Shown here piece after piece: positions 1-9,994 of a stretch of DNA of 64,000 nucleotides; positions within the stretch are counted from its first letter, which is position 1; each line of letters opens with the position of its first letter. The stretch comes from Acinetobacter ursingii DSM 16037 = CIP 107286 (lineage in GTDB: Bacteria > Pseudomonadota > Gammaproteobacteria > Pseudomonadales > Moraxellaceae): the NCBI RefSeq assembly GCF_000368825.1, contig NZ_KB849715.1:115448-179447 (forward strand). Reading direction: 5' to 3'. Below the pieces are notes generated by a model. That model had not been told where the DNA came from, did no database searches, and saw only the letters and a program-made list of their open reading frames with translations. The position numbers and the translations under genes were made by a program.

Positions 1-318
1 CATGAGTGTGTACTGATCAAGCCTACGTTGAAACTCATCCCCTTTTACATCCTGCGTGCCCTTAAATGCCAAATGCTCCAAAAGATGTGCCAGTCCTCCC
101 TTGCCTTTTGGATCATTTAAAGAACCTGTAAAATAAATGGTGTTTACAAAGACTTTATTTTCTTTATTGTTTGGGGCAAGAACGACCCGAAAACCATTAT
201 CCAGCTTATATTCTTCGATATTCTTTTCGCTTTTGACCAATACGGTTTGTGACCAAGCAGTTGCGCTTAAACCAAGAAAACACAACGAAAGAGTAAGTTG
301 TTTAAACCGCATTAACAT
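1..318 (-). CDS. M16 family zinc metallopeptidase, N-terminal part (cut by window edge)
   Basis: The minus-strand reading frame opens at an ATG at 318 (a second in-frame ATG lies at 312) and is still open at base 1, so only the first 106 residues are visible. It begins with a typical Sec signal peptide (two basic residues, a Leu/Phe-rich core, then an Ala-rich region ending near AWS-Q). Next come the M16 beta-strand core 'LDNGFRVVLAPN' and the inverted zinc motif HLLEH (HxxEH), which supplies two zinc-binding histidines and the catalytic glutamate. This is the signature of periplasmic pitrilysin-type peptidases of the PqqL/YmxG class. Substrate and partner subunit cannot be judged from this fragment. 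Confidence 0.85.
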   Translation of the reverse strand, partial: MLMRFKQLTLSLCFLGLSATAWSQTVLVKSEKNIEEYKLDNGFRVVLAPNNKENKVFVNTIYFTGSLNDPKGKGGLAHLLEHLAFKGTQDVKGDEFQRRLDQYTLM

Positions 319-415
319 AAAAATTCCAAAAATTAATTAAGTCATATGAATTATTTGAACGCCGTTATAGTATGAAAATCCACAATATTTTTATAGTGAA
401 GTTTTGAAAACGCGG

Positions 416-1648
416 CTACTCTTCACCACGTAATTTTAAATTCTGCTGGATATATAGACCACAATTTCCAGAAAACAAATAAGCCAACAAACAGGTAATG
501 ACTGCGTACTGCGCGATATCTGCTCCAAACAACTCAATTGCCAATACGATAGACGTCAGTGGTGCTTTACTTGCACCAGCAAATAAACTCACTAATCCCA
601 AACCTGCAAGCAATGAAATCGGTAGAGGTAAAAACTGACCTAAGGCGTTGCCAAAAGTTGTACCAACAAAAAATAGTGGCGTAATCTCCCCACCTTTAAA
701 ACCTGAACCGAGGGTGGTTGCGGTAAAAATGATTTTTCCAAGAAAATCAGTTACAGGTAAATCGATATAAAATGAGGAGATAATACTACCAACACCTAGA
801 CCATTAAATTTTTGATGCCCCACGATAATCGTCATCAACATAATTAAAATACCGCCCACCATCGGTCTAAATGGCATAAAGCGCACGTAATGATTGAGTT
901 GTTTACTGACGAATAAAATAGAAGCAATAAAAATACGAGCCACAAATCCAAATAATAATCCCGCGACAATCAGGCTTGAGATGGTGGTGAAATTAAAATC
1001 TGGGAAACTCGAAACAACATAATACTGATGAGGATGACTAATATGAAATAATTCAGGAATCTGCGAGGCAACCAGTGCAGAAACAAAACAAGGAAACACC
1101 GCAGAATAACGCAATTTGCCTAATGCAGTAATTTCTAAACCATAGATTGCCCCAGCCAATGGCAGCCCAAAAATAGCAGCAAAACCTGAACCAATACTGG
1201 CAATCAGAAATATTTTTCGGTTATCTCCAGGCACTCTAAACGCTTGGGTAATATGATCGGTCAATGCACCCGATAGTTGTACCGCAGGCGCTTCGCGTCC
1301 AGCAGAACCGCCAAAAATTTGCGTCAAGATTGCTGTAAAAAAAACCAGAGGTGTCATTCGTTTGGGAATAAAAGCCCGAGGGTGATGAATTTCATCAATC
1401 AGCAAATGAGTTCCCTTCTCAATCGGCGTCCCATAGTAATAAAACAAATATCCAATCAATAAGCCAATAAACGGTAAGAAATAGACCAACCATGGATAAC
1501 TGATTCGAGTTTGATTGGCAAGATCAAAGCAGACAAAAATAAGACTGGATGACAAGCCTGAAATTAACCCAATCATCACAGAAGCAACCACCCAGTACGC
1601 TGTGTAACGAATGATCTGTGTGTACTCAGAGGACGGGAAAACTTTCAT
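416..1648 (-). CDS. ClC family anion channel/transporter
   Basis: This is a 410-residue polytopic inner-membrane protein with about ten hydrophobic segments, the size of a bacterial ClC subunit; ClC proteins act as homodimers. The anion-pathway motif is GREAP (residues 117-121), and Glu119 sits where the gating/proton glutamate lies in ClC antiporters. A second conserved stretch near residue 320 reads GGEITPLFF with glycines around it. That TPLFF-type stretch recalls the fluoride-exporting CLC-F branch as well as ordinary chloride members, so the ion is uncertain. No fluoride riboswitch-like structure is evident in the short upstream region. The gene stands alone between the M16 peptidase and the PhzF gene, all on the minus strand. 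Confidence 0.85.
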   Translation of the reverse strand: MKVFPSSEYTQIIRYTAYWVVASVMIGLISGLSSSLIFVCFDLANQTRISYPWLVYFLPFIGLLIGYLFYYYGTPIEKGTHLLIDEIHHPRAFIPKRMTPLVFFTAILTQIFGGSAGREAPAVQLSGALTDHITQAFRVPGDNRKIFLIASIGSGFAAIFGLPLAGAIYGLEITALGKLRYSAVFPCFVSALVASQIPELFHISHPHQYYVVSSFPDFNFTTISSLIVAGLLFGFVARIFIASILFVSKQLNHYVRFMPFRPMVGGILIMLMTIIVGHQKFNGLGVGSIISSFYIDLPVTDFLGKIIFTATTLGSGFKGGEITPLFFVGTTFGNALGQFLPLPISLLAGLGLVSLFAGASKAPLTSIVLAIELFGADIAQYAVITCLLAYLFSGNCGLYIQQNLKLRGEE

Positions 1649-1769
1649 AAATACTTGCGTCTATAGCTATTGTATTAAAGTGGAAATATATCGCTATTAT
1701 GATTTGACGACATGAAAATAAGCTTAACGCGTGGCAGCAATTTATTCCACTTGAAAAAAGAATGTATTT

Positions 1770-2597
1770 TTATAATGCATGAACTTCGATCTCACTTTGC
1801 ATATATAACACCGCATATCCCGCTATTTCAATTCGATCATTTTCTAAAAGACGACTATATAACACACCACCTCGTTTTGAAGCTTGATAAGCAATCAGCT
1901 CAGTTTTATTCAATTGATCTGCCCACAAAGGGACAATTGCAGTATGAATTGAACCTGTGACTGGATCTTCATCGATACCAATCGCAGGTGCAAAATAACG
2001 TGATACACAGTCATATTCGATACTATCCGATGCGGTGATCGCAACATCCAATGTTGAACTTGTAATTGCAGTACGCATTTTACCCAATGTCTTGAGCTTG
2101 ACTAAATCAGGTTGTTCATCCAAGACATCCTGTACGCTTTCGTACTGCACAATATAAGCTTGCGGATTGGCATATACCGCTTTAAATGGTTTTGACAATG
2201 CTTCATCTAAAATAGCTGGATACTCACTTAACTTTTCAGCACGGCGAATTGGAAAATTCATCAAGATTTTGCCATCTTCCGCTTGAGTCACGATAAAAAT
2301 GTCTAAATCTTTAACATGGAATTGTAGCGTTGTTGCCTGAGTATAATTTCTAAATAGTACAAATGCACTTGCAAGGGTTGCATGACCACAAAAAGCCACT
2401 TCATCCATCGGTGAAAACCAACGAATTGCATAGTTTTCATCATCAAGTTTTTTTACAAACGCCGTTTCAGATAGATTATTTTCAAAAGCAATCGATTGCA
2501 TCAGTGCTTCATCAGGCCAAGCTTCTACCACCAAAACCGCAGCAGGATTTCCTTTGAATAATTGCTGGGTAAAAGCATCGACCTGATACATTTTCAT
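1770..2597 (-). CDS. PhzF family isomerase/epimerase-like protein
   Basis: This 275-residue protein has the two-lobed diaminopimelate-epimerase-like fold. The N-terminal motif 'MYQVDAFT...GNPAAV', the catalytic-Glu segment NLSETAFV (Glu44), the FCGHATLAS segment (residues 69-77) and the late DPVTGSIHTA segment near residue 212 are all PhzF hallmarks. Family members isomerise small metabolites; the true substrate of most non-phenazine members is unknown, and no phenazine genes are nearby. It starts 31 bases after the stop of the tcyP-like gene, which lies upstream on the same strand, so the two could be co-transcribed. Confidence 0.88.
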   Translation of the reverse strand: MKMYQVDAFTQQLFKGNPAAVLVVEAWPDEALMQSIAFENNLSETAFVKKLDDENYAIRWFSPMDEVAFCGHATLASAFVLFRNYTQATTLQFHVKDLDIFIVTQAEDGKILMNFPIRRAEKLSEYPAILDEALSKPFKAVYANPQAYIVQYESVQDVLDEQPDLVKLKTLGKMRTAITSSTLDVAITASDSIEYDCVSRYFAPAIGIDEDPVTGSIHTAIVPLWADQLNKTELIAYQASKRGGVLYSRLLENDRIEIAGYAVLYMQSEIEVHAL

Positions 2598-2628
2598 TCT
2601 AGATTTTTCCTTGTTTTAAATTTTGAGT

Positions 2629-4020
2629 TTAACCATGACTCAGCTCAGAATCATCGTCACTGTTTAAAATATCTTTATTGGTTTGATGCATCAATTGACT
2701 GGTGATGGTACCTGCGGTCATTGAACCATTCACATTTAATGCGGTACGTCCCATATCAATTAACGGTTCAATCGAGATCAAAAGTGCAACCAAAGTCACG
2801 GGCAAACCCATGGCAGGCAATACAATCAATGCCGCGAACGTTGCACCGCCACCCACACCAGCGACTCCAATCGAACTTAAAGTGACAACCAAAATCAGCG
2901 TTGCAATCCATAAAGGATCAAAAGTATTAATTCCTAAAGTTGGGGCAACCATCGTTGCCAGCATCGCAGGATACAAACCTGCACAACCATTTTGACCTAT
3001 GGTCGCACCAAAAGATGCTGAAAAACTGGCAATTGACTCAGGTACACCTAAACGCTGCGTTTGTGCTTCAATATTTAAAGGAATACTTGCCGCACTGGAA
3101 CGACTAGTAAATGCAAAGGTTAAAACTGGCCAGACTTTTTTAAAGAAGCGGAGTGGATTAATCCCTGATAGCGATAATAAAATGCCGTGCACTGCAAACA
3201 TAATCGCTAAACCCAGATAAGACGCAATCAAAAATCCACCCAGCTTTAAAATGTCCGCCATATTTGAGCCTGCAACGACTTTGGTCATTAACGCAAATAC
3301 ACCATAAGGGGTTAAAGTCATGACCAAACGCACAAGCTTCATGATCCAACCTTGTAAAGATTCGATTCCGCGTAATACACGTTGTCCCTTTTCTGGCTCG
3401 TCTTTTAGCAGCTTTAATGCGGCCACCCCTAAGAAAGCAGCAAAGATCACTACACTAATAATGGATGTCGGATTTGCACCGGTTAAATCTGCAAAGGGAT
3501 TGGTAGGAATAAATGACAACAATAACTGTGGTACATTTAAATCCGTGACTTTAGCGATATAATCACTATGCAGTGCTGATAATCGGGCTGTTTCCTGTGT
3601 GCCTTGCACCAAACCATCAGCTGTTAAGCCAAATAAATGAGTTACGCCGACACCGACAAAAGCGGCTATTGCCGTAGTAAACAACAAAATCCCAATGGTA
3701 TAAAAACTAATTTTGCCCAACGAACTGGCATTATGCAGTTTAGCCACAGCGCCTAAAATCGAGATAAAAACCAAGGGCATCACTACCATTTGCAACAGTT
3801 TGACGTAGCCATTACCCACGATATTAAACCATTGCATGGATGCGCTAATCACTGGACTCGACTCACCGTACACCAGTTGTAGACCCAATCCAAACAACAC
3901 CCCCAGCAACAAACCTGCGAGGACTTTTTTTGACAAACTCCAGTGAGTTTTATGCGTCCGCGTCTGTAAAATAATTAATCCAATAAAAATAATAATATTG
4001 ATCAGCAAGGGCCAGTTCAT
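2629..4020 (-). CDS. tcyP: L-cystine / dicarboxylate:cation symporter, TcyP type
   Basis: This 463-residue integral membrane protein belongs to the DAACS (SLC1-like) family. It opens with the TcyP/YdjN-like N-terminus (hydrophobic helix, then [10 protein letters not shown]) and contains the two re-entrant hairpin signatures. A Ser-rich '[13 protein letters not shown]' stretch lies near residue 305, and a later Gly/Val/Ala-rich segment and '[12 protein letters not shown]' form the substrate/cation site. TcyP members import L-cystine with Na+ or H+. Length and N-terminal layout fit TcyP better than GltP or DctA, but substrate assignment is inference. The 331-base upstream region holds a long inverted repeat (4210-4286). 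Confidence 0.8.
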   Translation of the reverse strand: MNWPLLINIIIFIGLIILQTRTHKTHWSLSKKVLAGLLLGVLFGLGLQLVYGESSPVISASMQWFNIVGNGYVKLLQMVVMPLVFISILGAVAKLHNASSLGKISFYTIGILLFTTAIAAFVGVGVTHLFGLTADGLVQGTQETARLSALHSDYIAKVTDLNVPQLLLSFIPTNPFADLTGANPTSIISVVIFAAFLGVAALKLLKDEPEKGQRVLRGIESLQGWIMKLVRLVMTLTPYGVFALMTKVVAGSNMADILKLGGFLIASYLGLAIMFAVHGILLSLSGINPLRFFKKVWPVLTFAFTSRSSAASIPLNIEAQTQRLGVPESIASFSASFGATIGQNGCAGLYPAMLATMVAPTLGINTFDPLWIATLILVVTLSSIGVAGVGGGATFAALIVLPAMGLPVTLVALLISIEPLIDMGRTALNVNGSMTAGTITSQLMHQTNKDILNSDDDSELSHG

Positions 4021-4209
4021 TCAGACACCTGAAAGTTGACAAAAATCGTTGGTAATATTGGAGCATAGATAGCTGTTACGAAACTAGCCCCTCATGATTT
4101 AATTGGTTAGACAGTAACGCCTATGTTTATAGTTTTTACTTCTAAGCATTTTATTTAAATGAATTTGTTAAAATATAACATGACTGATTTATTTAGCATC
4201 CAATACTCA

Positions 4210-4286
4210 ACTTCTTTCATTCTTCCCTTTTAATTTGCCCTATGGGAGGAAAATAAAGGGGGGGGTTAAACAATGATGAAAGAAGT
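4210..4286. repeat. Long imperfect inverted repeat (hairpin)
   Basis: The outer arms ACTTCTTTCAT (4210-4220) and ATGAAAGAAGT (4276-4286) are perfectly complementary over 11 bases. Inside them CCCTTT/AAAGGG and CCC/GGG blocks continue the pairing around a TAT tip, with internal mismatches. The right arm carries eight consecutive G. There is no T-run on either side, so it does not look like a simple terminator. Confidence 0.6.
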
Positions 4287-4311
4287 CTACTATTTCAACA
4301 CATGATGAAGT

Positions 4312-4343
4312 CCAAAAAATTAACCTCTCTAGGATGAGAGGTT
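4312..4343 (-). terminator. Intrinsic terminator of icd
   Basis: AACCTCTC (4322-4329) pairs with GAGAGGTT (4336-4343) around a six-base loop. Read on the minus strand, the hairpin is followed by a T-rich tract. It lies immediately after the icd stop codon. Confidence 0.8.
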
Positions 4344-4352
4344 ATTTTCAAA

Positions 4353-5612
4353 CTATTCATCATCCATATGCTGGATAATCGCATTTGCAAATTCAGAACA
4401 ACGCAATAGTGTTGCGCCTTGCATGAGTCGTTCAAAATCATAGGTTACGGTTTTTGCAGCAATTGCAGCAGAAATCCCTTTGATAATTAAATCCGCAGCT
4501 TCTGTCCAACCCATATCACGTAACATCATTTCAGCCGAAAGAATAATCGAACCCGGATTGACTTTATCCTGACCTGCATATTTCGGCGCTGTGCCATGCG
4601 TTGCTTCATAAACCGCAACAGCTCCGCCAATATTTGCACCTGGCGCAATTCCAATCCCACCCACTTCAGCAGCTAAGGCATCGGAAATATAATCGCCATT
4701 TAGATTTAAGGTTGCAATCACAGAATAATCGCTAGGACGTAACAAAATTTGTTGCAGAAAAGCATCGGCTATCACGTCTTTAATAATAATGTCTTTGCCA
4801 GTTTTAGGATTTTTAATTTTTACCCAAGGTCCGCCATCAATGAGTTCACCACCAAAGCGCTCAATGGCGAGTTCATAGCCCCATTCTTTAAATGCACCTT
4901 CGGTATATTTCATGATGTTGCCTTTGTGTACCAAAGTCACATTTGGCTTGTCATGATCAATCGCAAACTGAATCGCTTTGCGCACGAGACGCTGTGTACC
5001 TTCTTTAGATACAGGTTTGACCCCAATACCGCAACTTTCAGGGAAACGAATTTTGGTCACGCCCATTTCTTCTTCAAGAAACTTAATTATTTTTTTAGCT
5101 TCAGGTGAGTCTGCTTTCCATTCAATCCCTGCATAGATATCTTCTGAATTTTCACGAAAGATCACCATATTGGTCTGTTCGGGATGTTGAACAGGACTCG
5201 GAACTCCTTTAAACCAGCGAACAGGTCGGATACAGACATACAAATCCAATTCCTGACGCAAAGCGACATTCAGTGAACGAATACCCCCACCCACTGGCGT
5301 CGTGAGCGGACCTTTGATAGAAACGACATATTCACGTAATGCTTCAAAAGTTTCTTCGGGCATATACGTGCCATAAATAGTATTTGCTTTCTCGCCGCAG
5401 TATACTTCCATCCATTCGATTGAACGCTTGCCACCATACGCTTTTAGCACAGCAGCATCTACCACTGCTCTCATAGCTGGTGTAATATCCACACCAATAC
5501 CGTCCCCCTCAATGAAAGGAATGATTGGATGGTTTGGAACATTGAGTGATAAGTCTGCATTGACTGTGATTTTGTCACCATCCGCTGGAACCACGATCTT
5601 TTGATAACCCAT
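4353..5612 (-). CDS. icd: NADP-dependent isocitrate dehydrogenase, dimeric type
   Basis: This 419-residue protein matches the usual length of homodimeric bacterial Icd, which oxidatively decarboxylates isocitrate to 2-oxoglutarate in the TCA cycle. The N-terminal '[12 protein letters not shown]', the substrate loop '[12 protein letters not shown]' (its Ser is the one phosphorylated by AceK in E. coli), '[11 protein letters not shown]', '[17 protein letters not shown]' and the NADP-site region '[12 protein letters not shown]' are all present. A second, monomeric isocitrate dehydrogenase is encoded about 1.1 kb away (6750-8981), with rluE between them. Having both isozymes is known in Acinetobacter and some other gammaproteobacteria. 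Confidence 0.97.
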   Translation of the reverse strand: MGYQKIVVPADGDKITVNADLSLNVPNHPIIPFIEGDGIGVDITPAMRAVVDAAVLKAYGGKRSIEWMEVYCGEKANTIYGTYMPEETFEALREYVVSIKGPLTTPVGGGIRSLNVALRQELDLYVCIRPVRWFKGVPSPVQHPEQTNMVIFRENSEDIYAGIEWKADSPEAKKIIKFLEEEMGVTKIRFPESCGIGVKPVSKEGTQRLVRKAIQFAIDHDKPNVTLVHKGNIMKYTEGAFKEWGYELAIERFGGELIDGGPWVKIKNPKTGKDIIIKDVIADAFLQQILLRPSDYSVIATLNLNGDYISDALAAEVGGIGIAPGANIGGAVAVYEATHGTAPKYAGQDKVNPGSIILSAEMMLRDMGWTEAADLIIKGISAAIAAKTVTYDFERLMQGATLLRCSEFANAIIQHMDDE

Positions 5613-5808
5613 TGTCTAGGTTCTCCCTTTTTAAACTGGCGAATCACGTGTGCCCCTAAGGACATACGTTAAAGTTTATTTTTTAATCGCTAATAGTCTA
5701 ATCCAAAACAGGTTTTTTTGAGATTTTAAGGTTGAATAACTACATTTCTCCATTAAATAAAAACCTTTTATTAACGGTGATGACCAATAACCAAAGTAGT
5801 TTATTGAT

Positions 5809-6612
5809 ATGAAAATTGTTGTTTTTAATAAGCCTTATGATGTCTTATCCCAGTTTCGGGAGGATAGTGCGCATTTAACTGTTTCAAGTTTTATTCATGA
5901 TCCTGAATTACGTATTGCAGGACGTTTGGATTTAGATTCAGAAGGTTTAATGTTTTTAACTGATCATGGTGGTTTAAATCAGTTCATTACTCATCCAAGT
6001 AATAAAAAATATAAAACTTATCTGGTTCAGGTGGATGGAGATATCACTGAAGAAGCATTGCAACAATTACGTAAAGGCGTAGAGCTGGCTGATGGTCTCA
6101 CCTTACCTGCCACTGCAATTAAAGTCTCAGAGCCAGATTGGCTATGGGAACGTAACCCGCCTGTACGCTTTCGTGCCAATATTCCAACCTCTTGGGTTGA
6201 AATTTCAATTTGTGAAGGACGCAACCGTCAGGTACGTCGTATGACGGCTACTGTTGGCTTTCCTACTTTACGCTTGATTCGTACCAAAATTGGTTCGATT
6301 GATTTGGTTCGACTAGGTTTGCAACCCGGTGAACAAACTGAGATTGAACCACTACTTTATCCTGACTTTAAGGATGTGCCAGAGGATAAACCTTATCGTT
6401 CGCGCTCTTATGTTAAAAAACCGGGTGGCACTGGCGGTAAACCGATGCAGCATAAGCATAAAGATGCAGATAAAAAAGATCCGAATAAGAAAAAGTCAGG
6501 AACTAAGCGTATCTGGCAGATGGATGAAAATGAGAAGCCGCGTCGTAAGACCAATGGTACCACTCGCCCAAATACCAAAGCGCCGCGTGGTCGTAACCGT
6601 AATGGTCGTTGA
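5809..6612 (+). CDS. rluE: 23S rRNA pseudouridine synthase RluE-like, with basic C-terminal tail
   Basis: The catalytic domain occupies roughly residues 1-190. It opens with VVFNKPYDVLSQF, carries the catalytic-Asp motif GRLDLDSEGL and ends with the RsuA-family 'EGRNRQVRRMTATVGFPTLRL' block. No N-terminal S4 domain is present, as in RluE, which modifies U2457 of 23S rRNA. After residue 195 the protein has a tail of about 70 residues, rich in Lys, Arg, Gly and Asn, that E. coli RluE lacks; it could strengthen rRNA contact (inference). The gene is transcribed alone between two minus-strand isocitrate dehydrogenase genes and is followed by a strong hairpin terminator. Confidence 0.88.
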   Translation: MKIVVFNKPYDVLSQFREDSAHLTVSSFIHDPELRIAGRLDLDSEGLMFLTDHGGLNQFITHPSNKKYKTYLVQVDGDITEEALQQLRKGVELADGLTLPATAIKVSEPDWLWERNPPVRFRANIPTSWVEISICEGRNRQVRRMTATVGFPTLRLIRTKIGSIDLVRLGLQPGEQTEIEPLLYPDFKDVPEDKPYRSRSYVKKPGGTGGKPMQHKHKDADKKDPNKKKSGTKRIWQMDENEKPRRKTNGTTRPNTKAPRGRNRNGR

Positions 6613-6627
6613 GGTTTAGTTATGAAT

Positions 6628-6654
6628 AAAAGCTCACGAAAGTGGGCTTTTTTT
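6628..6654 (+). terminator. Intrinsic terminator of rluE
   Basis: AAAAGCTCAC and GTGGGCTTTT pair around a GAAA loop and are followed by a T-run, 15 bases after the rluE stop. Confidence 0.85.
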
Positions 6655-6681
6655 ATATCCCCATACAAAACCAAAAACGAT

Positions 6682-6714
6682 AAAAAAACCGATGCTTTTG
6701 CATCGGCTTTTTTT
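6682..6714 (-). terminator. Terminator of the monomeric isocitrate dehydrogenase gene
   Basis: CCGATGC and GCATCGG pair around TTTT, flanked by A-runs on the left and T-runs on the right. It can work in both directions and lies just past the 3' end of the minus-strand gene at 6750-8981. Confidence 0.85.
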
Positions 6715-6749
6715 CACAATACGGGTAAAATAACCCATATTATTTTGAC

Positions 6750-8981
6750 TTAAATCGTTTCTAGCGCGGCATTCAATGTAGAACTTGGACGCATTACTGC
6801 TTCTACTTTCGCTGGATCAACCGCATAGTAACCACCGATATCAGCAGGTTTACCTTGAACTGCTGCGAGCTCTGCAACGATCTTATCTTCGTTATCAGCC
6901 AAAGCTTTCGCAAGTGGTGCAAACTTGGCTTTTAACTCAGCATCGTCATCTTGAGCAGCAAGTGCTTGAGCCCAGTACAATGCTAAATAGAAATGGCTGC
7001 CACGGTTATCAATCTCGCCAGTACGACGTGATGGAGACTTATCGTTGTCCAGTAATTGACCCGTTGCTTGATCTAAAGTTTTAGCCAGTAACTTGGCACG
7101 TTCGTTGTTTTCCTTGATACCTAACTCTTCAAGAGAAACAGCAAGCGCAAGGAACTCACCTAAAGAATCCCAACGCAAGTGATTTTCTTCAACCAACTGC
7201 TGTACGTGTTTTGGTGCTGAACCACCCGCACCAGTTTCGTACATACCACCGCCCGCCATTAACGGAACGATAGACAGCATTTTCGCAGAAGTACCCAGTT
7301 CCATAATTGGGAATAGGTCTGTTAAGTAATCACGTAAAATATTACCTGTTACAGAAATCGTATCCAAACCACGTGCCACACGTTCAAGCGTGTAACGCAT
7401 TGCTCGGACTTGCGACATAATCTCGATATCAAGACCTGCTGTATCATGATCTTTTAAGTATTTTTCAACTTTTTTGATCAATTCATTTTCGTGTGGACGG
7501 TATGGGTCAAGCCAAAAAATAGCAGGCATACCCGAGTTACGCGCACGAGTAACAGCAAGTTTTACCCAATCACGAATCGGTGCATCTTTAACCTGACACA
7601 TGCGCCAGATATCGCCTTCTTCAACATTTTGAGACAGTAAAACTTCACCTGTTTCAAGGTCAGTAATATTGGCAACACCCGCTTCAGGAATTTCAAAGGT
7701 TTTATCGTGAGAACCGTATTCTTCCGCTTTTTGTGCCATCAAACCTACGTTTGGCACTGTACCCATGGTACGTGGGTCGAAGTTACCATGCCATTTACAG
7801 AAATTAATCATTTCCTGATAAATACGCGCGAAAGTTGATTCTGGCATCACCGCTTTAGCATCATACTGCTTACCATCTGCACCCCACATTTTACCACCAG
7901 CACGAATCATGGCAGGCATAGAAGCATCAACAATAATATCGTTTGGTGAATGGAAGTTGGTGATGCCTTTGGCTGAGTCTACCATTGCAAGTGCAGGACG
8001 GTGTTCCTGACATGCATGTAAATCTTCAATAATTTCTTCACGTAATGAGGTCGGCAAAGTTTCGATTTTTTCGTAAAGACCTGCCATACCGTTATTGACG
8101 TTAATACCTAATTCGTCAAATAACTTACCGTGTTTTTCAAATGCATCTTTATAATAAATTTTAACGCAGTGACCAAATACGATTGGATGTGACACCTTCA
8201 TCATGGTCGCTTTCACGTGTAATGAGAACAAAATGCCCGCTTCACGACAGTCTTCAAGTTGTTTCTCATAAAAGTCGCAAAGTGCTTTTTTGCTCATAAA
8301 CATAGAGTCAATGATTTCACCATCAAGCAAAGCGACTTCAGGTTTAAGTACAATGCTTTGACCGCTTTTGGTGATTAATTCCATTTTCACTTTACGCGCA
8401 CGGTCCAGTGTCAATGATTTTTCACCATGATAGAAGTCGCCCTCTTCCATATGTGAAACATGCGTTTGAGACCATTGCTTCCATTCGCTCATTGAATGAG
8501 GATGTTTTTTCGCGTAGTTTTTTACCGCAGCAGGTGCACGACGGTCAGAGTTACCCTCACGTAATACAGGGTTTACCGCAGAACCTAAACATTTGCTATA
8601 ACGTGCCTTGATCGCTTTTTCTTCGTCTGTGGTTGGGTTTTCAGGATAATCAGGAATTGCGTAACCTTTTGACTGCAATTCTTTAATACATGCAGTTAAT
8701 TGACCCACTGAAGCACTAATATTTGGTAACTTGATAATGTTGGTATCTGGATCTTGGGTAAGACGACCAAGTTCTGCAAGATTGTTAGGTACTTTCTGCT
8801 CATCTTTTAAATATTCAGAGAACTCTGCGAGTACGCGTGCAGACACAGAGATATCGCTTTTGTCGATCTCAATGCCAGCTGGCTTGGTAAAAGTCTCAAT
8901 GATTGGAAGCAGTGAGTAGGTCGCTAAAAGTGGCGCCTCGTCGGTCAGTGTGTAAATGATTGTTGACTTTCCACCAGCCAT
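6750..8981 (-). CDS. idh: NADP-dependent isocitrate dehydrogenase, monomeric type
   Basis: This 743-residue protein has the length and sequence of the monomeric IDH family (about 740 residues). That family catalyses the same reaction as Icd but shares no close sequence similarity with the dimeric enzyme. Characteristic stretches include '[19 protein letters not shown]' at the N-terminus, '[11 protein letters not shown]', '[14 protein letters not shown]', '[15 protein letters not shown]', '[20 protein letters not shown]' and '[19 protein letters not shown]'. A second, dimeric isocitrate dehydrogenase gene (4353-5612) is close by. In psychrophiles and Acinetobacter the two isozymes are differently regulated by growth phase and temperature or by metabolites. 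The upstream leader contains a perfect hairpin (9063-9080). Confidence 0.97.
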   Translation of the reverse strand: MAGGKSTIIYTLTDEAPLLATYSLLPIIETFTKPAGIEIDKSDISVSARVLAEFSEYLKDEQKVPNNLAELGRLTQDPDTNIIKLPNISASVGQLTACIKELQSKGYAIPDYPENPTTDEEKAIKARYSKCLGSAVNPVLREGNSDRRAPAAVKNYAKKHPHSMSEWKQWSQTHVSHMEEGDFYHGEKSLTLDRARKVKMELITKSGQSIVLKPEVALLDGEIIDSMFMSKKALCDFYEKQLEDCREAGILFSLHVKATMMKVSHPIVFGHCVKIYYKDAFEKHGKLFDELGINVNNGMAGLYEKIETLPTSLREEIIEDLHACQEHRPALAMVDSAKGITNFHSPNDIIVDASMPAMIRAGGKMWGADGKQYDAKAVMPESTFARIYQEMINFCKWHGNFDPRTMGTVPNVGLMAQKAEEYGSHDKTFEIPEAGVANITDLETGEVLLSQNVEEGDIWRMCQVKDAPIRDWVKLAVTRARNSGMPAIFWLDPYRPHENELIKKVEKYLKDHDTAGLDIEIMSQVRAMRYTLERVARGLDTISVTGNILRDYLTDLFPIMELGTSAKMLSIVPLMAGGGMYETGAGGSAPKHVQQLVEENHLRWDSLGEFLALAVSLEELGIKENNERAKLLAKTLDQATGQLLDNDKSPSRRTGEIDNRGSHFYLALYWAQALAAQDDDAELKAKFAPLAKALADNEDKIVAELAAVQGKPADIGGYYAVDPAKVEAVMRPSSTLNAALETI

Positions 8982-9336
8982 ATATATCTCCTGCTTTGGA
9001 TTGCGTTGTGAGGAATGAGCTTGTGACCCTCTCCTACGAACCGATTTGCTTAAATAAAACCCTGAGAGTATCGACTCTCATTGCATTTCAGTCAACGTAA
9101 TATCTAGTGATAACGACATTTCGCCAGAAAATAGTAAAAGTAAATCTTCTCAGCAATATTCGTCAAATTTATTATTTTTTTCGTTTAAATAAACCGTTGT
9201 ACCTCAATACAGGTCTTACATGAGGTCAAATCCCTATATTTCAATGAAGATAGCCTTATTTTTTTGAGTTAATTTTACATATTTTCTATCAAAATGAGAT
9301 AAATAAATCGATAAAATAAAATTCTTTGTTATTTCT
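8982..9336. other. Divergent intergenic region between idh and uraH
   Basis: This stretch of about 355 bases is AT-rich and has no credible gene. It must hold the promoters of both divergent genes, though no single sigma70 site stands out. One perfect dyad, TGAGAGT-ATCG-ACTCTCA, lies at 9063-9080 in the idh leader. Confidence 0.5.
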
Positions 9337-9747
9337 ATGAGAAAAACTGTGTATAAAACAACACTTTTTGCACTCAGCCTGAGCGCTTCGAGTCTCGTAT
9401 TTGCTCAAAATCCATTGAGTGTGCATGTACTTAATCTTGAAAATGGTCTGCCATCTGCTGATGTCAATGTTGTTCTGGAAGCTCAACAAGGTGAAAAGTG
9501 GGTGCAAATTAATCAGGGTAAAACCGATGAAAATGGACGTATCACTGCACTTTATCCAGATGAAAAAACTTTAGCTAAAGGAACTTATCGGGTGACATTC
9601 AAAACTGGGGATTGGTTTCGCGAACATAATCAACGTTCATTTTTTCCTGAAGTGCCCGTTGTATTTGTGATTGATGGAGCTGTAGATCATTATCATATTC
9701 CGCTCTTAATCAGCCCTTATGGCTATTCAACCTATCGTGGAAATTAA
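9337..9747 (+). CDS. uraH: Exported 5-hydroxyisourate hydrolase (transthyretin-like)
   Basis: The protein is 136 residues with a cleavable signal peptide (residues 1-23, ending VFAQ), so it acts in the periplasm. There it would open the ring of 5-hydroxyisourate from urate oxidation. The mature part is a single transthyretin-like domain. It has the first-strand His (His30 in LSVHVLNLENG), Arg68 in DENGRI, the HYHIPLL segment (His118/His120) and a C-terminal YRG signature. The usual last residue of the YRGS signature is Ser; here it is Asn (YRGN). No other urate-catabolism gene is nearby. An alternative is a transthyretin-like protein that has lost catalysis. Confidence 0.85.
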   Translation: MRKTVYKTTLFALSLSASSLVFAQNPLSVHVLNLENGLPSADVNVVLEAQQGEKWVQINQGKTDENGRITALYPDEKTLAKGTYRVTFKTGDWFREHNQRSFFPEVPVVFVIDGAVDHYHIPLLISPYGYSTYRGN

Positions 9748-9948
9748 TGATCATTAATGTGAAATAGCTGATGATGATTTGAGTGGGTGCAATCTTTTAC
9801 CTATTAAAATGGAGAGATTGTTTCCCACATCATTTATAGGCATGAGTGATCCATTTGATCTAAATCGATAAAACTGCTGAAATTTACATCTCATTGATTT
9901 AATTTTAAACGCTTAATCTTATTTTATTGTTTTTATCATTAAAATCGT

Positions 9949-9977
9949 TTGACACCCTCCTCAAATCACCCTACTAT
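9949..9977 (+). promoter_or_regulatory. Sigma70 promoter of the tRNA-Glu pair
   Basis: TTGACA (9949-9954) and TACTAT (9972-9977) are separated by exactly 17 bases. Transcription should start near 9984, about ten bases before the first tRNA. A GC-rich discriminator follows the -10 box, as is usual for stringently controlled stable-RNA promoters. Confidence 0.8.
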
Positions 9978-9994
9978 ACGCCCACCTCTGAAAC

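Larger units (their letters stand above)
4021..4352. other. Intergenic region between icd and tcyP with a long inverted repeat
   Basis: This 332-base stretch contains no credible protein gene. It carries the presumed tcyP promoter, the icd terminator (4312-4343) and a 77-base imperfect inverted repeat at 4210-4286. Inside the repeat is a run of eight G at 4258-4265. A ten-codon plus-strand reading frame starts in the right arm (ATGATGAAAG at 4274) but has no independent support. Confidence 0.6.

Noticed and set aside
4274..4306. Ten-codon leader peptide MMKEVYYFNT in the tcyP upstream hairpin
   Set aside because: It is on the strand opposite the tcyP gene, so it cannot be an attenuator leader for it, and no other support exists.
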